A stretch of DNA of 64,000 bases, taken from positions 3,162,001-3,226,000 of the forward strand of contig NZ_JAWQJT010000001.1 of the NCBI RefSeq assembly GCF_033441515.1. Direction: 5' to 3'. Position numbers and translations under genes: made by a program. The DNA comes from Amycolatopsis solani. Lineage in GTDB: Bacteria > Actinomycetota > Actinomycetes > Mycobacteriales > Pseudonocardiaceae. Positions 27,671 to 35,020 of the stretch are shown here, piece after piece (positions within the stretch are counted from its first letter, which is position 1; every line of letters starts with the position of its first letter). The notes below the pieces were generated by a model that saw only the letters and a list, made by a program, of their open reading frames with translations, was not told the origin of the DNA and ran no database searches.

Positions 27671-28665
27671 TGACGACCACGATGGCGCAGGCGCTCAACG
27701 CCGCACTGCGGGACGCGCTCAAGGACGACGACCGGGTGCTCGTGTTCGGCGAGGACGTCGGCGCGCTCGGCGGGGTCTTCCGGGTCACCGACGGGATCAC
27801 CGCCGACTTCGGCGAGAGCCGTTGCTTCGACACGCCGCTGGCCGAGGCCGGCATCGTCGGGTTCGCCGTCGGGATGGCCATGGGCGGGTTCCGCCCGGTC
27901 GTCGAGATGCAGTTCGACGCCTTCGCCTACCCCGCGTTCGAGCAGATCACCTCGCACGTGGCGAAGCTGCGCAACCGCACGCGTGGCGCGCTTTCGCTGC
28001 CGATGGTCATCCGCATCCCCTACGCCGGCGGCATCGGCGGGGTCGAGCACCACTGCGACTCCAGCGAGGCGTACTACACGCACACGCCGGGCCTGCGCGT
28101 CGTCACGCCGGGCACCGCGCAGGACGCCTACGACCTGCTCCGCGACGCCATCGAGTCGCCGGACCCGGTGGTCTTCCTCGAACCCAAGGCGCGCTACTGG
28201 TCCGGCGAAGAGGTTTCGTTCGCGCGGAAGGGCCCGGCCATGGACAAGGCCGTGGTCCGGCGCGAGGGCAAGGACGTCACGCTGATCGCGTACGGCCCGA
28301 TGGTCGCCACCGCGCTGGAAACCGCCGAGGCCGCGAAGGACGAAGGCTGGGACGTCGAGGTCGTGGACCTGCGTTCGCTGAGCCCGTTCGACGACGAGAC
28401 CGTGACGGCGTCGGTGCGCCGCACCGGCCGCGCGGTGGTCGTGCACGAGGCCGCCGGGTTCGGCGGCTACGGCGCCGAGGTCGTCGCGCGCGTCACCGAG
28501 CAGTGCTTCCACCAGCTGCACGCGCCCGTGCTGCGGGTGACCGGGCTCGACATCCCGTACCCGGCGCCGAAGCTGGAGCGGCACACGCTGCCGGACGTCG
28601 ACCGGATCCTCGACACCATCGCGCGCCTGCAGTGGGCCGACACCCCGGTGGTGGCCGGTGCCTGA
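27670..28665 (+). CDS. bkdB: Branched-chain 2-oxoacid dehydrogenase E1 beta subunit
   Basis: 331 residues. ATG overlaps the E1 alpha stop. The transketolase pyrimidine-binding half begins M-A-Q-A-L-N and has the E1 beta strand G-E-D-V-G with G-G-V-F-R-V-T. The M-Q-F-D-A-F-A-Y-P-A-F-E-Q-I segment and the C-terminal transketolase domain (V-E-V-V-D-L-R-S-L-S-P-F-D) are intact. It forms the alpha2beta2 thiamine enzyme with the preceding gene product. Its end overlaps the E2 start by 8 bases, so the three genes are translated as a coupled set. Confidence 0.9.
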   Translation: MTTTMAQALNAALRDALKDDDRVLVFGEDVGALGGVFRVTDGITADFGESRCFDTPLAEAGIVGFAVGMAMGGFRPVVEMQFDAFAYPAFEQITSHVAKLRNRTRGALSLPMVIRIPYAGGIGGVEHHCDSSEAYYTHTPGLRVVTPGTAQDAYDLLRDAIESPDPVVFLEPKARYWSGEEVSFARKGPAMDKAVVRREGKDVTLIAYGPMVATALETAEAAKDEGWDVEVVDLRSLSPFDDETVTASVRRTGRAVVVHEAAGFGGYGAEVVARVTEQCFHQLHAPVLRVTGLDIPYPAPKLERHTLPDVDRILDTIARLQWADTPVVAGA

Positions 28666-29839
28666 CTTCCTGCTGCCGGACCTCGGCGAAGGCCTGACCG
28701 AGGCGGCGATCCTCGACTGGCGCGTGCAGGTCGGCGACACGGTGACCGTCGACCAGATCGTCGTCGAGGTCGAGACGGCGAAGGCCGCGGTCGAGGTGCC
28801 GGTGCCGTTCGCCGGCGTGGTGTCCGCGCTGCACGGCACGCCGGGGCAGCTGCTGCCGGTCGGCGCGCCGCTGCTGAGCGTCGGCGGGTTCGCCGAGCCC
28901 GGCGTCACGACGTCGGCGGGAAGCGGCAACGTCCTCATCGGCTACGGCACCGCGCCCACCACTCGGCGCAAGCGCGCGCGGCGTCCCGAGGCGCCCGCGC
29001 CGAAGGCCAAGGCACCCGGCGTGATCTCGCCGTTCGTCCGGAAACTGGCCGCGGACAACGGGATCGACCTCGCGAAGGTGACCGCCACCGGCGCGGACGG
29101 CATCATCCGCCGCGCCGACGTCGAGGCGGCGCTGAAGAAGCCCGCCGCGACGGGGAAGGGGAAGCGGATCCCGCTGACCGGCGTGCGCAAGGCCGTCGCG
29201 GACAAGCTCACCACGTCCCGGCGCGAGATCCCCGAGGCCACGGTCTGGGTGGACGTCGACGCTTCGGAACTGGTCGCCGCGCGCGCGGCGCTGAACGCCA
29301 AGACCGACCGGCCGGTCAGCCTGCTCGGCCTGATCGCGCGGTTCGCCGTCGCGGGGCTGAAGAAGTACCCGGAGCTGAACTCGCGCGTCGAGGGCGACGA
29401 GATCGTCCTGCTGGACGAGATCCACCTCGGGTTCGCCGCGCAGACCGACCGCGGGCTGGTCGTGCCGGTGGTGCGGGACGCCGGGGCGCTGTCCACGCGG
29501 GACCTTTCGGCGGCGATCGGCGACCGGGCCCGCACCGCGCGGGACGGCAAGCCGGCGCCCGCGGACCTCACCGGCGGCACGTTCACCGTCAACAACTACG
29601 GCATCTTCGGCGTCGACGGCTCGGCCGCGATCATCAACCACCCCGAGGCCGCGATCCTCGGCATCGGCCGGATCATCGACCGGCCGTGGGTCGTCGACGG
29701 CGCGCTGGGCGTGCGGAAGGTCTGCGAGCTGACGCTGGCCTTCGACCACCGGGTCTGCGACGGCGGCACGGCCGGCGGGTTCCTGCGGTTCGTCGCCGAC
29801 TGCGTGGAGTCACCCGTCACCGCCCTCGGTGATTTGTAG
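28658..29839 (+). CDS. bkdC: Dihydrolipoamide acyltransferase E2
   Basis: 393 residues. One lipoyl domain (residues 1-75) carries the lipoylated Lys42 in E-T-A-K-A. The peripheral E1/E3-binding domain is at about 120-160 (S-P-F-V-R-K-L-A-A-D-N-G-I-D-L), and the catalytic core ends in F-D-H-R-V-C-D-G-G, with the general-base His near residue 364 and Asp four residues later. Cys replaces the more common Leu/Ile/Val in that motif but not a catalytic residue. GTG start, overlapping bkdB by 8 bases. No E3 (lipoamide dehydrogenase) gene follows, so a shared E3 from elsewhere is needed. Confidence 0.9.
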   Translation: MPDFLLPDLGEGLTEAAILDWRVQVGDTVTVDQIVVEVETAKAAVEVPVPFAGVVSALHGTPGQLLPVGAPLLSVGGFAEPGVTTSAGSGNVLIGYGTAPTTRRKRARRPEAPAPKAKAPGVISPFVRKLAADNGIDLAKVTATGADGIIRRADVEAALKKPAATGKGKRIPLTGVRKAVADKLTTSRREIPEATVWVDVDASELVAARAALNAKTDRPVSLLGLIARFAVAGLKKYPELNSRVEGDEIVLLDEIHLGFAAQTDRGLVVPVVRDAGALSTRDLSAAIGDRARTARDGKPAPADLTGGTFTVNNYGIFGVDGSAAIINHPEAAILGIGRIIDRPWVVDGALGVRKVCELTLAFDHRVCDGGTAGGFLRFVADCVESPVTALGDL

Positions 29840-29880
29840 ACGCACCGGCGGAGTTGGCCGGTGGTGACGGCGACGGCACT

Positions 29881-29886
29881 TAAAGT
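29881..29886 (+). promoter_or_regulatory. -10 element TAAAGT of a probable leaderless gene
   Basis: TAAAGT lies 6 bases before the GTG start at 29893, and no ribosome site is visible. It separates the next two-gene unit from the bkd operon. Confidence 0.45.
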
Positions 29887-29892
29887 GTCCGC

Positions 29893-30441
29893 GTGACGAC
29901 TCCAGCCCAGCACGACCGCGACCTGGCGGAAAGCCGGGTGACCCGGCTCAAGCAGGACCTGCGCGACGGGCTGGCGACCCCGCCCGGCGACGTCGAAGCG
30001 ATGGACGGGCTCGTCGCGAGCGCCCACCGGCTGCTCGACGCCGAGCTGGCGTTCGACGAGGCCAAGCACCGGCTCGCCAACGCCGAGCTCGAGGCGCGGC
30101 ACGCGGCGACGCAGCGCGCGGTCGTGTGGTTCGCGGCCGCGCCGGTGCTGGTGCCGCTGGTCGCCGGGGCGCTCGTGCTGTTCGAGGTGCTCTCGCCGCT
30201 GTGGCTGCTCGTGCTGGTGCCGCTGTTCGCCGCGGGCCTGTGGATCGGCTTCGCGCCGGTCCGCCGGGTCGGCGACGTCATCCGCGAGCGGACGCGCGCG
30301 GCGTGGGCGGGCAGCGCCACGGCCGTACTGCTGGTGTGCGCGCTGATCCCGTGGCCGGCGGCCGTCGCCGCCACGGTCCTGGCGGCGCTCGGGGCCGCGG
30401 CCACGGCCGGGCTGCTGTGGCGCGAAAGCCGGATCCCGTGA
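29893..30441 (+). CDS. Membrane protein with N-terminal coiled coil
   Basis: 182 residues. The N-terminal 80 residues are charged and helical with a heptad look (A-E-S-R-V-T-R-L-K-Q-D-L-R-D-G-L through E-A-R-H-A-A-T-Q-R). Four hydrophobic segments follow, grouped as two pairs (about 83-125 and 140-175), separated by a basic loop R-R-V-G-D-V-I-R-E-R-T-R. GTG start with a -10 box just before it and no ribosome site. Its stop overlaps the GTG of the next gene (GTGA), so the two are coupled and probably interact. I know of no family name or function. Confidence 0.65.
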   Translation: MTTPAQHDRDLAESRVTRLKQDLRDGLATPPGDVEAMDGLVASAHRLLDAELAFDEAKHRLANAELEARHAATQRAVVWFAAAPVLVPLVAGALVLFEVLSPLWLLVLVPLFAAGLWIGFAPVRRVGDVIRERTRAAWAGSATAVLLVCALIPWPAAVAATVLAALGAAATAGLLWRESRIP

Positions 30442-31424
30442 GCCACGGCTACGCGACCTACGGCGACGACCCCGAGTTCGAGCAGGAGTACGTCGAGCCC
30501 GTCGACCCGACCCGGCGTGACCTGGACGAGCTGTTCGCGGCGGTCGACGGGCTGCGGGCCGCCGTCGAGGAGACCGACGATCGCCTGCGCCAGGACGTCG
30601 CCGACCTGAGCGAGCGGCTCGAGACCGGCGGCGCGACCCGCCAGGAGGACCGGATCGACCTGCTCGGCCGCCGCCTGGAGCGGCTGCAGCAGCAGGTCCA
30701 CGCCCTGGAGCGCGCGGTCCGCGTGTCCGACGGCGTCCCGCGCGCCGACCTCGACGACGTCGGCGCGGAGACACGCGCGCTGGCCGCCGAGGCGGCGCGG
30801 TGGGACGACCTGCACAAGGAGCTCGTCACGAAGGAGCAGCGCGCGCGATACGCGGAGGAGATCTCGCGGCTGTCCTCGGTGCACGAGGCCCATGCCCGCT
30901 GCGACGCGGACTTGCTCGACGTCATCGGCATCCTGGCCTCGACCGACCGCGGCTCCCGACCCCGCGGCGACGCGGAGTCCCGCCTGCGCGCGCTGACGAC
31001 CCGGCGCCGCACGCTGCTGGACGAGGAGATCCCGGCCGCGGAGCAGTCGGCGGAGCAGGCTCGCCTGGCCTTGCGCGAGGCGGACGCGGTGGAGGCGCGG
31101 GTGGTGCCTCAGCTGGAACGCGCCGAGCGGGCGTGGCACGACCTGCAGGTCCGGCTACGCACGCGCATCACGGACGCTTTGGGCTCGAACGCCCTGCTCC
31201 CGACGTGGTTCGGCCACGCGCTGGGTGTCGCCCCACCGACGGGAACAACGGGAGACACGTGGCTCCGCACGGCGGCTTCGGTGCTGGCGTACCGGGTGAC
31301 GTTCAAGATCACCGACCCGGCGCTGCCCCTGGGGCCCCCGGCGCCTGAGAGCGCGGACACGACCGAGCGGCGGTGGACGTGGCGCGCCCGCCTGGAGTCG
31401 GACCTCGACGACCTGGCGTTGTAG
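30438..31424 (+). CDS. Long coiled-coil protein with a C-terminal module like that of actinobacterial relaxases
   Basis: 328 residues. An acidic N-terminus is followed by about 210 residues of almost continuous helix rich in Arg, Glu, Leu and Ala (two blocks, about 35-115 and 160-240), with the look of a coiled coil. The last 90 residues are different: L-L-P-T-W-F-G-H-A-L-G, then T-W-L-R-T-A-A-S-V-L-A-Y-R and I-T-D-P-A-L-P-L-G-P. From memory this resembles the short module at the C-terminus of MobF/TraA-type relaxases and other large actinobacterial proteins. No relaxase, helicase or nuclease motif is present here. It is translationally coupled to the upstream membrane protein and convergent with a putative immunity gene. 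The function is unknown. Confidence 0.6.
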   Translation: MSHGYATYGDDPEFEQEYVEPVDPTRRDLDELFAAVDGLRAAVEETDDRLRQDVADLSERLETGGATRQEDRIDLLGRRLERLQQQVHALERAVRVSDGVPRADLDDVGAETRALAAEAARWDDLHKELVTKEQRARYAEEISRLSSVHEAHARCDADLLDVIGILASTDRGSRPRGDAESRLRALTTRRRTLLDEEIPAAEQSAEQARLALREADAVEARVVPQLERAERAWHDLQVRLRTRITDALGSNALLPTWFGHALGVAPPTGTTGDTWLRTAASVLAYRVTFKITDPALPLGPPAPESADTTERRWTWRARLESDLDDLAL

Positions 31425-31519
31425 CGCGTTCGTCCGTTCGGCTGGTTCTGCGCCACCGCAACGTCGTCCGCGCGGTCCGGAACATGCTGCGGGACAAGAA
31501 AGCCCGGCTGTGACCGCGC

Positions 31520-32026
31520 TCAGCCGGTGACGCGCAGAGCGGTCTCCAGCCGCCGGTGCAGCTCGCCCAGGCGGGTGCGGCCCGGCTTGCCGGGTGGGAA
31601 GCGGCGGAGGAGGGCAGGCACCTCCGGCGGGGCCTGCGACAACGCCCACTCGATCTCCGCCTCCGCGTCACCGCCCGCGAGCTCGCGCGCCGACGCGGCC
31701 TGCTGGGCCGGGCCGACGATGTGCTTCACCTGGTGCGGTGACTCCAGTGGGTGCAGGTAAGCCGCTCCCGCCGCGGCCACCGCTGCCCGTGCGGCCGCCG
31801 ATGCCGCCGGGTCGGTGGTCTCGCCGGCCGCCGCGAGGGCGGCCCATGCCTTGGTGCGCAAGGCTTTCGTCCGCGGCTCTCCGGCCGCGAACGCCTTCGC
31901 CGCCGAGATCGCCGACCGGGGGCGGGGGTCGTCGGGGACGCGGGTCTCGTACAGCGGCAGCACCCGCGCCGCGCAGGCCGCGGCCCAGCCGGTCAACGCG
32001 CGGAGTTCGTCGAGGGTCAGCTCCAT
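31520..32026 (-). CDS. Putative immunity protein (Imm-5-like domain)
   Basis: 168 residues, all-helical and Ala-rich. It begins M-E-L-T-L-D-E-L-R-A-L-T-G-W-A and contains V-L-P-L-Y-E-T-R-V-P-D-D-P-R-P-R-S-A, then K-A-L-R-T-K-A-W-A-A and the H-x-x-H-x-x-G-P-A-Q-Q-A stretch (K-H-I-V-G-P-A-Q-Q-A). This combination recalls a common actinobacterial family annotated as putative immunity protein or Imm-5-like. ATG 32026 is chosen because TACGCT lies 8 bases before it on the minus strand (leaderless). The longer frame upstream overlaps the next gene. No classic toxin is adjacent, but the coiled-coil/membrane pair is convergent with it. Confidence 0.6.
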   Translation of the reverse strand: MELTLDELRALTGWAAACAARVLPLYETRVPDDPRPRSAISAAKAFAAGEPRTKALRTKAWAALAAAGETTDPAASAAARAAVAAAGAAYLHPLESPHQVKHIVGPAQQAASARELAGGDAEAEIEWALSQAPPEVPALLRRFPPGKPGRTRLGELHRRLETALRVTG

Positions 32027-32034
32027 GTGGGTGA

Positions 32035-32040
32035 AGCGTA
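32035..32040 (-). promoter_or_regulatory. -10 element TACGCT of a probable leaderless gene
   Basis: On the minus strand TACGCT stands 8 bases before ATG 32026, with no ribosome site between them. Confidence 0.35.
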
Positions 32041-32069
32041 TCTTTGAAACCCCGGTTGAGACTTTCCCG

Positions 32070-32282
32070 CTACGGCGGGCGCCGCCGGGTGCGCGGGGCG
32101 TGGTGCGTGATGTAGTCGGACAGGACCGTGTCGCTCGCCCGGGGTTTCGCCCGGCGCAGCAACATGCGCAGGCCGACCAGGAACACCACCCGGTCGGCGA
32201 TCCGCGCGATGCCGTAGACGAGTACGGGGAGGCCGGAACCACCGGCGATGGCGGCCGCGAGGGCGGGGTCCAAGCCCATCAC
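32070..32282 (-). CDS. Small basic protein with one hydrophobic segment
   Basis: 70 residues. The N-terminal 40 residues are hydrophobic (A-A-A-I-A-G-G-S-G-L-P-V-L-V-Y-G-I-A, then V-V-F-L-V-G-L-R-M-L-L) and are followed by a basic tail ending R-T-R-R-R-P-P. It lies 43 bp upstream of the putative immunity gene on the same strand. Codon use is GC3-rich and the frame avoids stops, but no ribosome site is clear and no family is recognised, so it may or may not be expressed. Confidence 0.45.
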   Translation of the reverse strand: MMGLDPALAAAIAGGSGLPVLVYGIARIADRVVFLVGLRMLLRRAKPRASDTVLSDYITHHAPRTRRRPP

Positions 32283-32459
32283 CGGCTCCAGGTGTCCGGA
32301 CGGAGTGACCTTGCCATCTTCGCCGATGGACCGTCATACTTGCCATAGTTTCTGACGAAGTCGGACGAAATTTCCCACTTCTGTCACACGTCGCTCGATA
32401 CGGGATGAGCGGTGGGCAGCAGGATCTGACGTAGTCTGACGCTGGGCGAGGAGGTGGCC

Positions 32460-33434
32460 GTGGCGGTGGTCGGCAAGCCGGAAGTGCCCTCGGGGGCGCA
32501 CCGGCGGCTCGTCGACGCACTCCACGAGGTGTACCTGCGGGCGGGAGCGCCCGGGGTGCGCGTGCTCGCGCAACGCGGGGGAGTCAGCCGCGACACCGCC
32601 CACCGGGTGCTGGCGAGCGCCGCCCTGCCGACCTGGCCGGCACTCGAAGCCGTGGTGACGGCGCTCGACGGGGACATCGGCCGGTTCCGCACGCTCTGGG
32701 CCGAGGCCCGGCGACCGGAGGGGACGCCGGCGGCCGAGCCGGTCGCCGAGCCGGTGGCCGGCGCGGTTTCCCCGGTGCGGCTGGTGGTCGTCGAAGATCA
32801 CCCGCTCTACCGGGAAGCGATCGTGCAGGCGATGCGCGCCGCCGGGCACACGATCGTGGGCACGTCGAGCAGCGGCGAGGAGGCCGTCTCACTGGCCCTG
32901 GACACCCGGCCCGACGTCGTCCTGATGGACCACGGCATGCGCGGGATGACGGGCATCGACGCGGCCGCGCGGATCCGGTCGGCCGACCCGGCGATCCGGG
33001 TGCTGATCGTCACCGCGTGGGCGACCGCCGAACTGACCGTCGAGGCGCTGCGGGCGGGCGTGCAGGGGGTCCTGAGCAAGGACGCGGACGCCGCCGAGAT
33101 CCTGCGCGCGATCGCAACCGTGACCCGCGGGGAGGTCGCGGTACCCGCCGAGTTCGCCGCGGTGCCGTCGATCGTGGCGGAACGCCGAGCGGCCGGGTCG
33201 CAGCAGTTCAGCCCGCAGGAGCTGCGGGTGCTGCAGGCGGTGGCGGACGGCCTCACCGACGAAGAGATCTCCGACCGCCTCGCACTGAGCCTGCGCACGG
33301 TGCGCCACTACCTCGAGCGAATCCGCGACAAGACCGGCGAGCGCCGCCGCGCGGGCCTGGTGAGGTTGGCCGTAGAGCGCGGCCTGGTCACACCGCGGCC
33401 GGGCGCCGGAGGGTCTGTCGGCGCAGGCGGGTGA
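32460..33434 (+). CDS. NarL/LuxR-type response regulator with an extra N-terminal helical domain
   Basis: About 324 residues. GAGGAGG lies 5 bases before GTG 32460. The N-terminal ~85 residues (H-R-R-L-V-D-A-L-H-E-V-Y-L-R-A-G, then V-R-V-L-A-Q-R-G-G-V-S-R-D-T-A-H-R-V-L, ending in W-A-E-A-R) match the XRE-like segment that opens many actinobacterial helix-turn-helix and STAND proteins. After an Ala/Pro/Glu linker comes a receiver domain (V-V-V-E-D-H-P, Asp in V-L-M-D-H-G-M, Lys in V-L-S-K-D). A C-terminal LuxR helix-turn-helix follows (L-T-D-E-E-I-S-D-R-L-A-L-S-L-R-T-V-R). No sensor kinase is next to it, so it is an orphan. Its end overlaps the convergent reductase gene by 47 bp. Confidence 0.85.
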   Translation: MAVVGKPEVPSGAHRRLVDALHEVYLRAGAPGVRVLAQRGGVSRDTAHRVLASAALPTWPALEAVVTALDGDIGRFRTLWAEARRPEGTPAAEPVAEPVAGAVSPVRLVVVEDHPLYREAIVQAMRAAGHTIVGTSSSGEEAVSLALDTRPDVVLMDHGMRGMTGIDAAARIRSADPAIRVLIVTAWATAELTVEALRAGVQGVLSKDADAAEILRAIATVTRGEVAVPAEFAAVPSIVAERRAAGSQQFSPQELRVLQAVADGLTDEEISDRLALSLRTVRHYLERIRDKTGERRRAGLVRLAVERGLVTPRPGAGGSVGAGG

Positions 33435-34521
33435 ACAGCTTCGCGTTGTTCAGCGCGAACACCCCCACCGTCTCCCCGTCGCGCTGGAACGTCGCCACGA
33501 ACGACGACGAGTCCGGGTCGCCCTCGACGAACGACAGCGTGTCGTCCGGGCGTGGGTGGCCCGCCAGCTGCAGCCTTCCCCCGTACTGGTCCGACCACAC
33601 GTACCCGCTCGGCTCGTACGTCCGCGCGGTCCGGCCGGCCAGCAGGTTGGCCACCGCGACCGGGGCCTGCTCCGACGCGTTCGTCCAGTGCTCGTGCCGC
33701 CGGCCCCCGTAGCGGGCCACATCGCCCACCGCCACCACCTGAGGCAGCGGGGTCACCAGGCCCGCGTCCGTGTGGACGCCGTTGCCGACCGGCACCCCGG
33801 AGCCCGCCAGCCAGTCCGTTGCCGGGGTCATGCCGACGCCCGTCACGACCACGTCGGCCGGGACCAGGGAGCCGTCGGCCAGCTCGACGCCGGCCGGGGA
33901 CAGGCCCGTGACCTGGACGCCGCAGCGCAGGTCCGTGCCGTGGTCGCGGTGCAGGCGGGCGCACACCGCGGCCAGCGAAGCACCCAGCACCGGCGCCAGC
34001 GGGGCGGCCAGCGCCTCCAGGACGACCACGTCCAGGCCGAGGGACCGGCACGTCGAGGCCACCTCGGCCCCGATGAACCCGGCCCCCACGATCGCCACCC
34101 GGACCCCGGGCACCAGGGCGGCCCGCAACGCCACCGCGTCGTCGAGGGTCCGCAACACGAAAGCGCCCTCGAACCCCGGCAGCGTGCGGGCCCGGCCGCC
34201 GGTCGCGATGACGACGCCGTCCGCGTGGACCGAGCTGCCGTCCGACAGCCGGACGCGGCGGTCCGAGGGCTCCAGCGCCGTCGCGCTGACACCGAGCCGG
34301 AAGTCCAGCGCCAGGGAAGCGAGGTCTCCGGCGTCGAGCAGCTCCAGCGACGCGGCGGAAGCCGTCCCGGCCAGGAAGCCCTTCGACAGCGGCGGCCGGT
34401 CGTACGGCAAGTGGGCTTCGGAGCCGATCAGCACGATCCCGCCGTCGTACCCCTGCGCACGCAGCTCCTGCGCGGCGCGGACCCCGGCGAGCGACGCGCC
34501 GACGACCGCGATGCGCCTCAC
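33388..34521 (-). CDS. FAD-dependent ferredoxin reductase
   Basis: 377 residues. It has two dinucleotide folds: the FAD-binding I-A-V-V-G-A-S-L-A-G-V-R-A-A at the N-terminus, with P-Y-D-R-P-P-L-S-K just after it, and the NAD(P)H-binding V-A-I-V-G-A-G-F-I-G-A-E-V-A near residue 145. The second FAD contact (V-V-A-V-G-D-V-A) is near residue 280. P-Y-D-R-P-P-L-S-K is typical of the oxygenase-coupled ferredoxin reductases (BphA4/Pdr class). GTG 34521 overlaps the Rieske ferredoxin stop by 4 bases, so the two are coupled and form an electron chain NAD(P)H to FAD to [2Fe-2S]. The nearest acceptor is the Rieske oxygenase at 40522. Confidence 0.9.
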   Translation of the reverse strand: MRRIAVVGASLAGVRAAQELRAQGYDGGIVLIGSEAHLPYDRPPLSKGFLAGTASAASLELLDAGDLASLALDFRLGVSATALEPSDRRVRLSDGSSVHADGVVIATGGRARTLPGFEGAFVLRTLDDAVALRAALVPGVRVAIVGAGFIGAEVASTCRSLGLDVVVLEALAAPLAPVLGASLAAVCARLHRDHGTDLRCGVQVTGLSPAGVELADGSLVPADVVVTGVGMTPATDWLAGSGVPVGNGVHTDAGLVTPLPQVVAVGDVARYGGRRHEHWTNASEQAPVAVANLLAGRTARTYEPSGYVWSDQYGGRLQLAGHPRPDDTLSFVEGDPDSSSFVATFQRDGETVGVFALNNAKLFTRLRRQTLRRPAAV

Positions 34522-34838
34522 GCGGCGTCCTCGCGGGCCACACCCTCGACGTAGACGACGCCGTCGTCGACGACGACCGAGTACGTGCGCACGGGCTCCT
34601 TCGCCGGCAGGCAGGTCGGCACGCCCGTGCGCAGGTCGAACATCGCCGCGTGCAGCGGGCACTCGACGAAGCAGCCTTCGAGCCAGCCGTCGGCCAGGGA
34701 AGCGTCCTGGTGGGTGCACGTGTCGTCGATGGCGTACAGCTCGCCGTCCTCGGTGTGGAACACCGCGATGGCGGGCGACCCGGGGATGCGGACGGACTCA
34801 CCCGGAGGCAGCTCGTCGACGGTGCACGCGCGAATCAT
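34518..34838 (-). CDS. Rieske-type ferredoxin
   Basis: 106 residues. A single Rieske domain binds a [2Fe-2S] cluster through Cys41, His43, Cys60 and His63 (C-T-H and C-P-L-H). The size and the missing catalytic domain mark it as a soluble ferredoxin of a multicomponent oxygenase. It could also be read as a NirD-like protein, but the reductase partner favours the ferredoxin reading. ATG 34838 has GGAGG 5-6 bases upstream. An in-frame start 8 codons earlier is less well supported. Confidence 0.88.
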   Translation of the reverse strand: MIRACTVDELPPGESVRIPGSPAIAVFHTEDGELYAIDDTCTHQDASLADGWLEGCFVECPLHAAMFDLRTGVPTCLPAKEPVRTYSVVVDDGVVYVEGVAREDAA

Positions 34839-34978
34839 GAGTCCTCCGAGACTGTTGCGCATTGGGGAACATCGACTGTGATCCGCAACAAAGTCTGAAT
34901 CCCGGGAAGGACGTCGTCAAGGGGGTACGCCCCGGTAGTTTTCGTTAGCGGGCAACACACTTCCCGGGTACGCCGAAG

Positions 34979-35005
34979 GCCCGTACCGAGGATGGCGGTA
35001 CGGGC
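34979..35005. terminator. Hairpin after betA
   Basis: GCCCGTACC (34979-34987) pairs perfectly with GGTACGGGC (34997-35005) around a 9-base loop. It lies 16 bases after the betA stop in the direction of transcription (minus strand). It separates betA from the ferredoxin and reductase genes, which therefore probably have their own promoter. Confidence 0.65.
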
Positions 35006-35020
35006 GCTACGACGTCCGGG

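Noticed and set aside
29893-31424. Classical toxin partner for the Imm-5-like protein
   Set aside because: No nuclease, deaminase, ADP-ribosyltransferase or pretoxin motif is visible in either protein, so a toxin role is only a hypothesis.
31443-31513. A GC3-rich run of about 20 codons (ending R-D-K-K-A-R-L and a stop) between two convergent genes
   Set aside because: It looks like the tail of a lost gene, but it is too short to identify, and chance open frames with high GC3 are common at this base composition.
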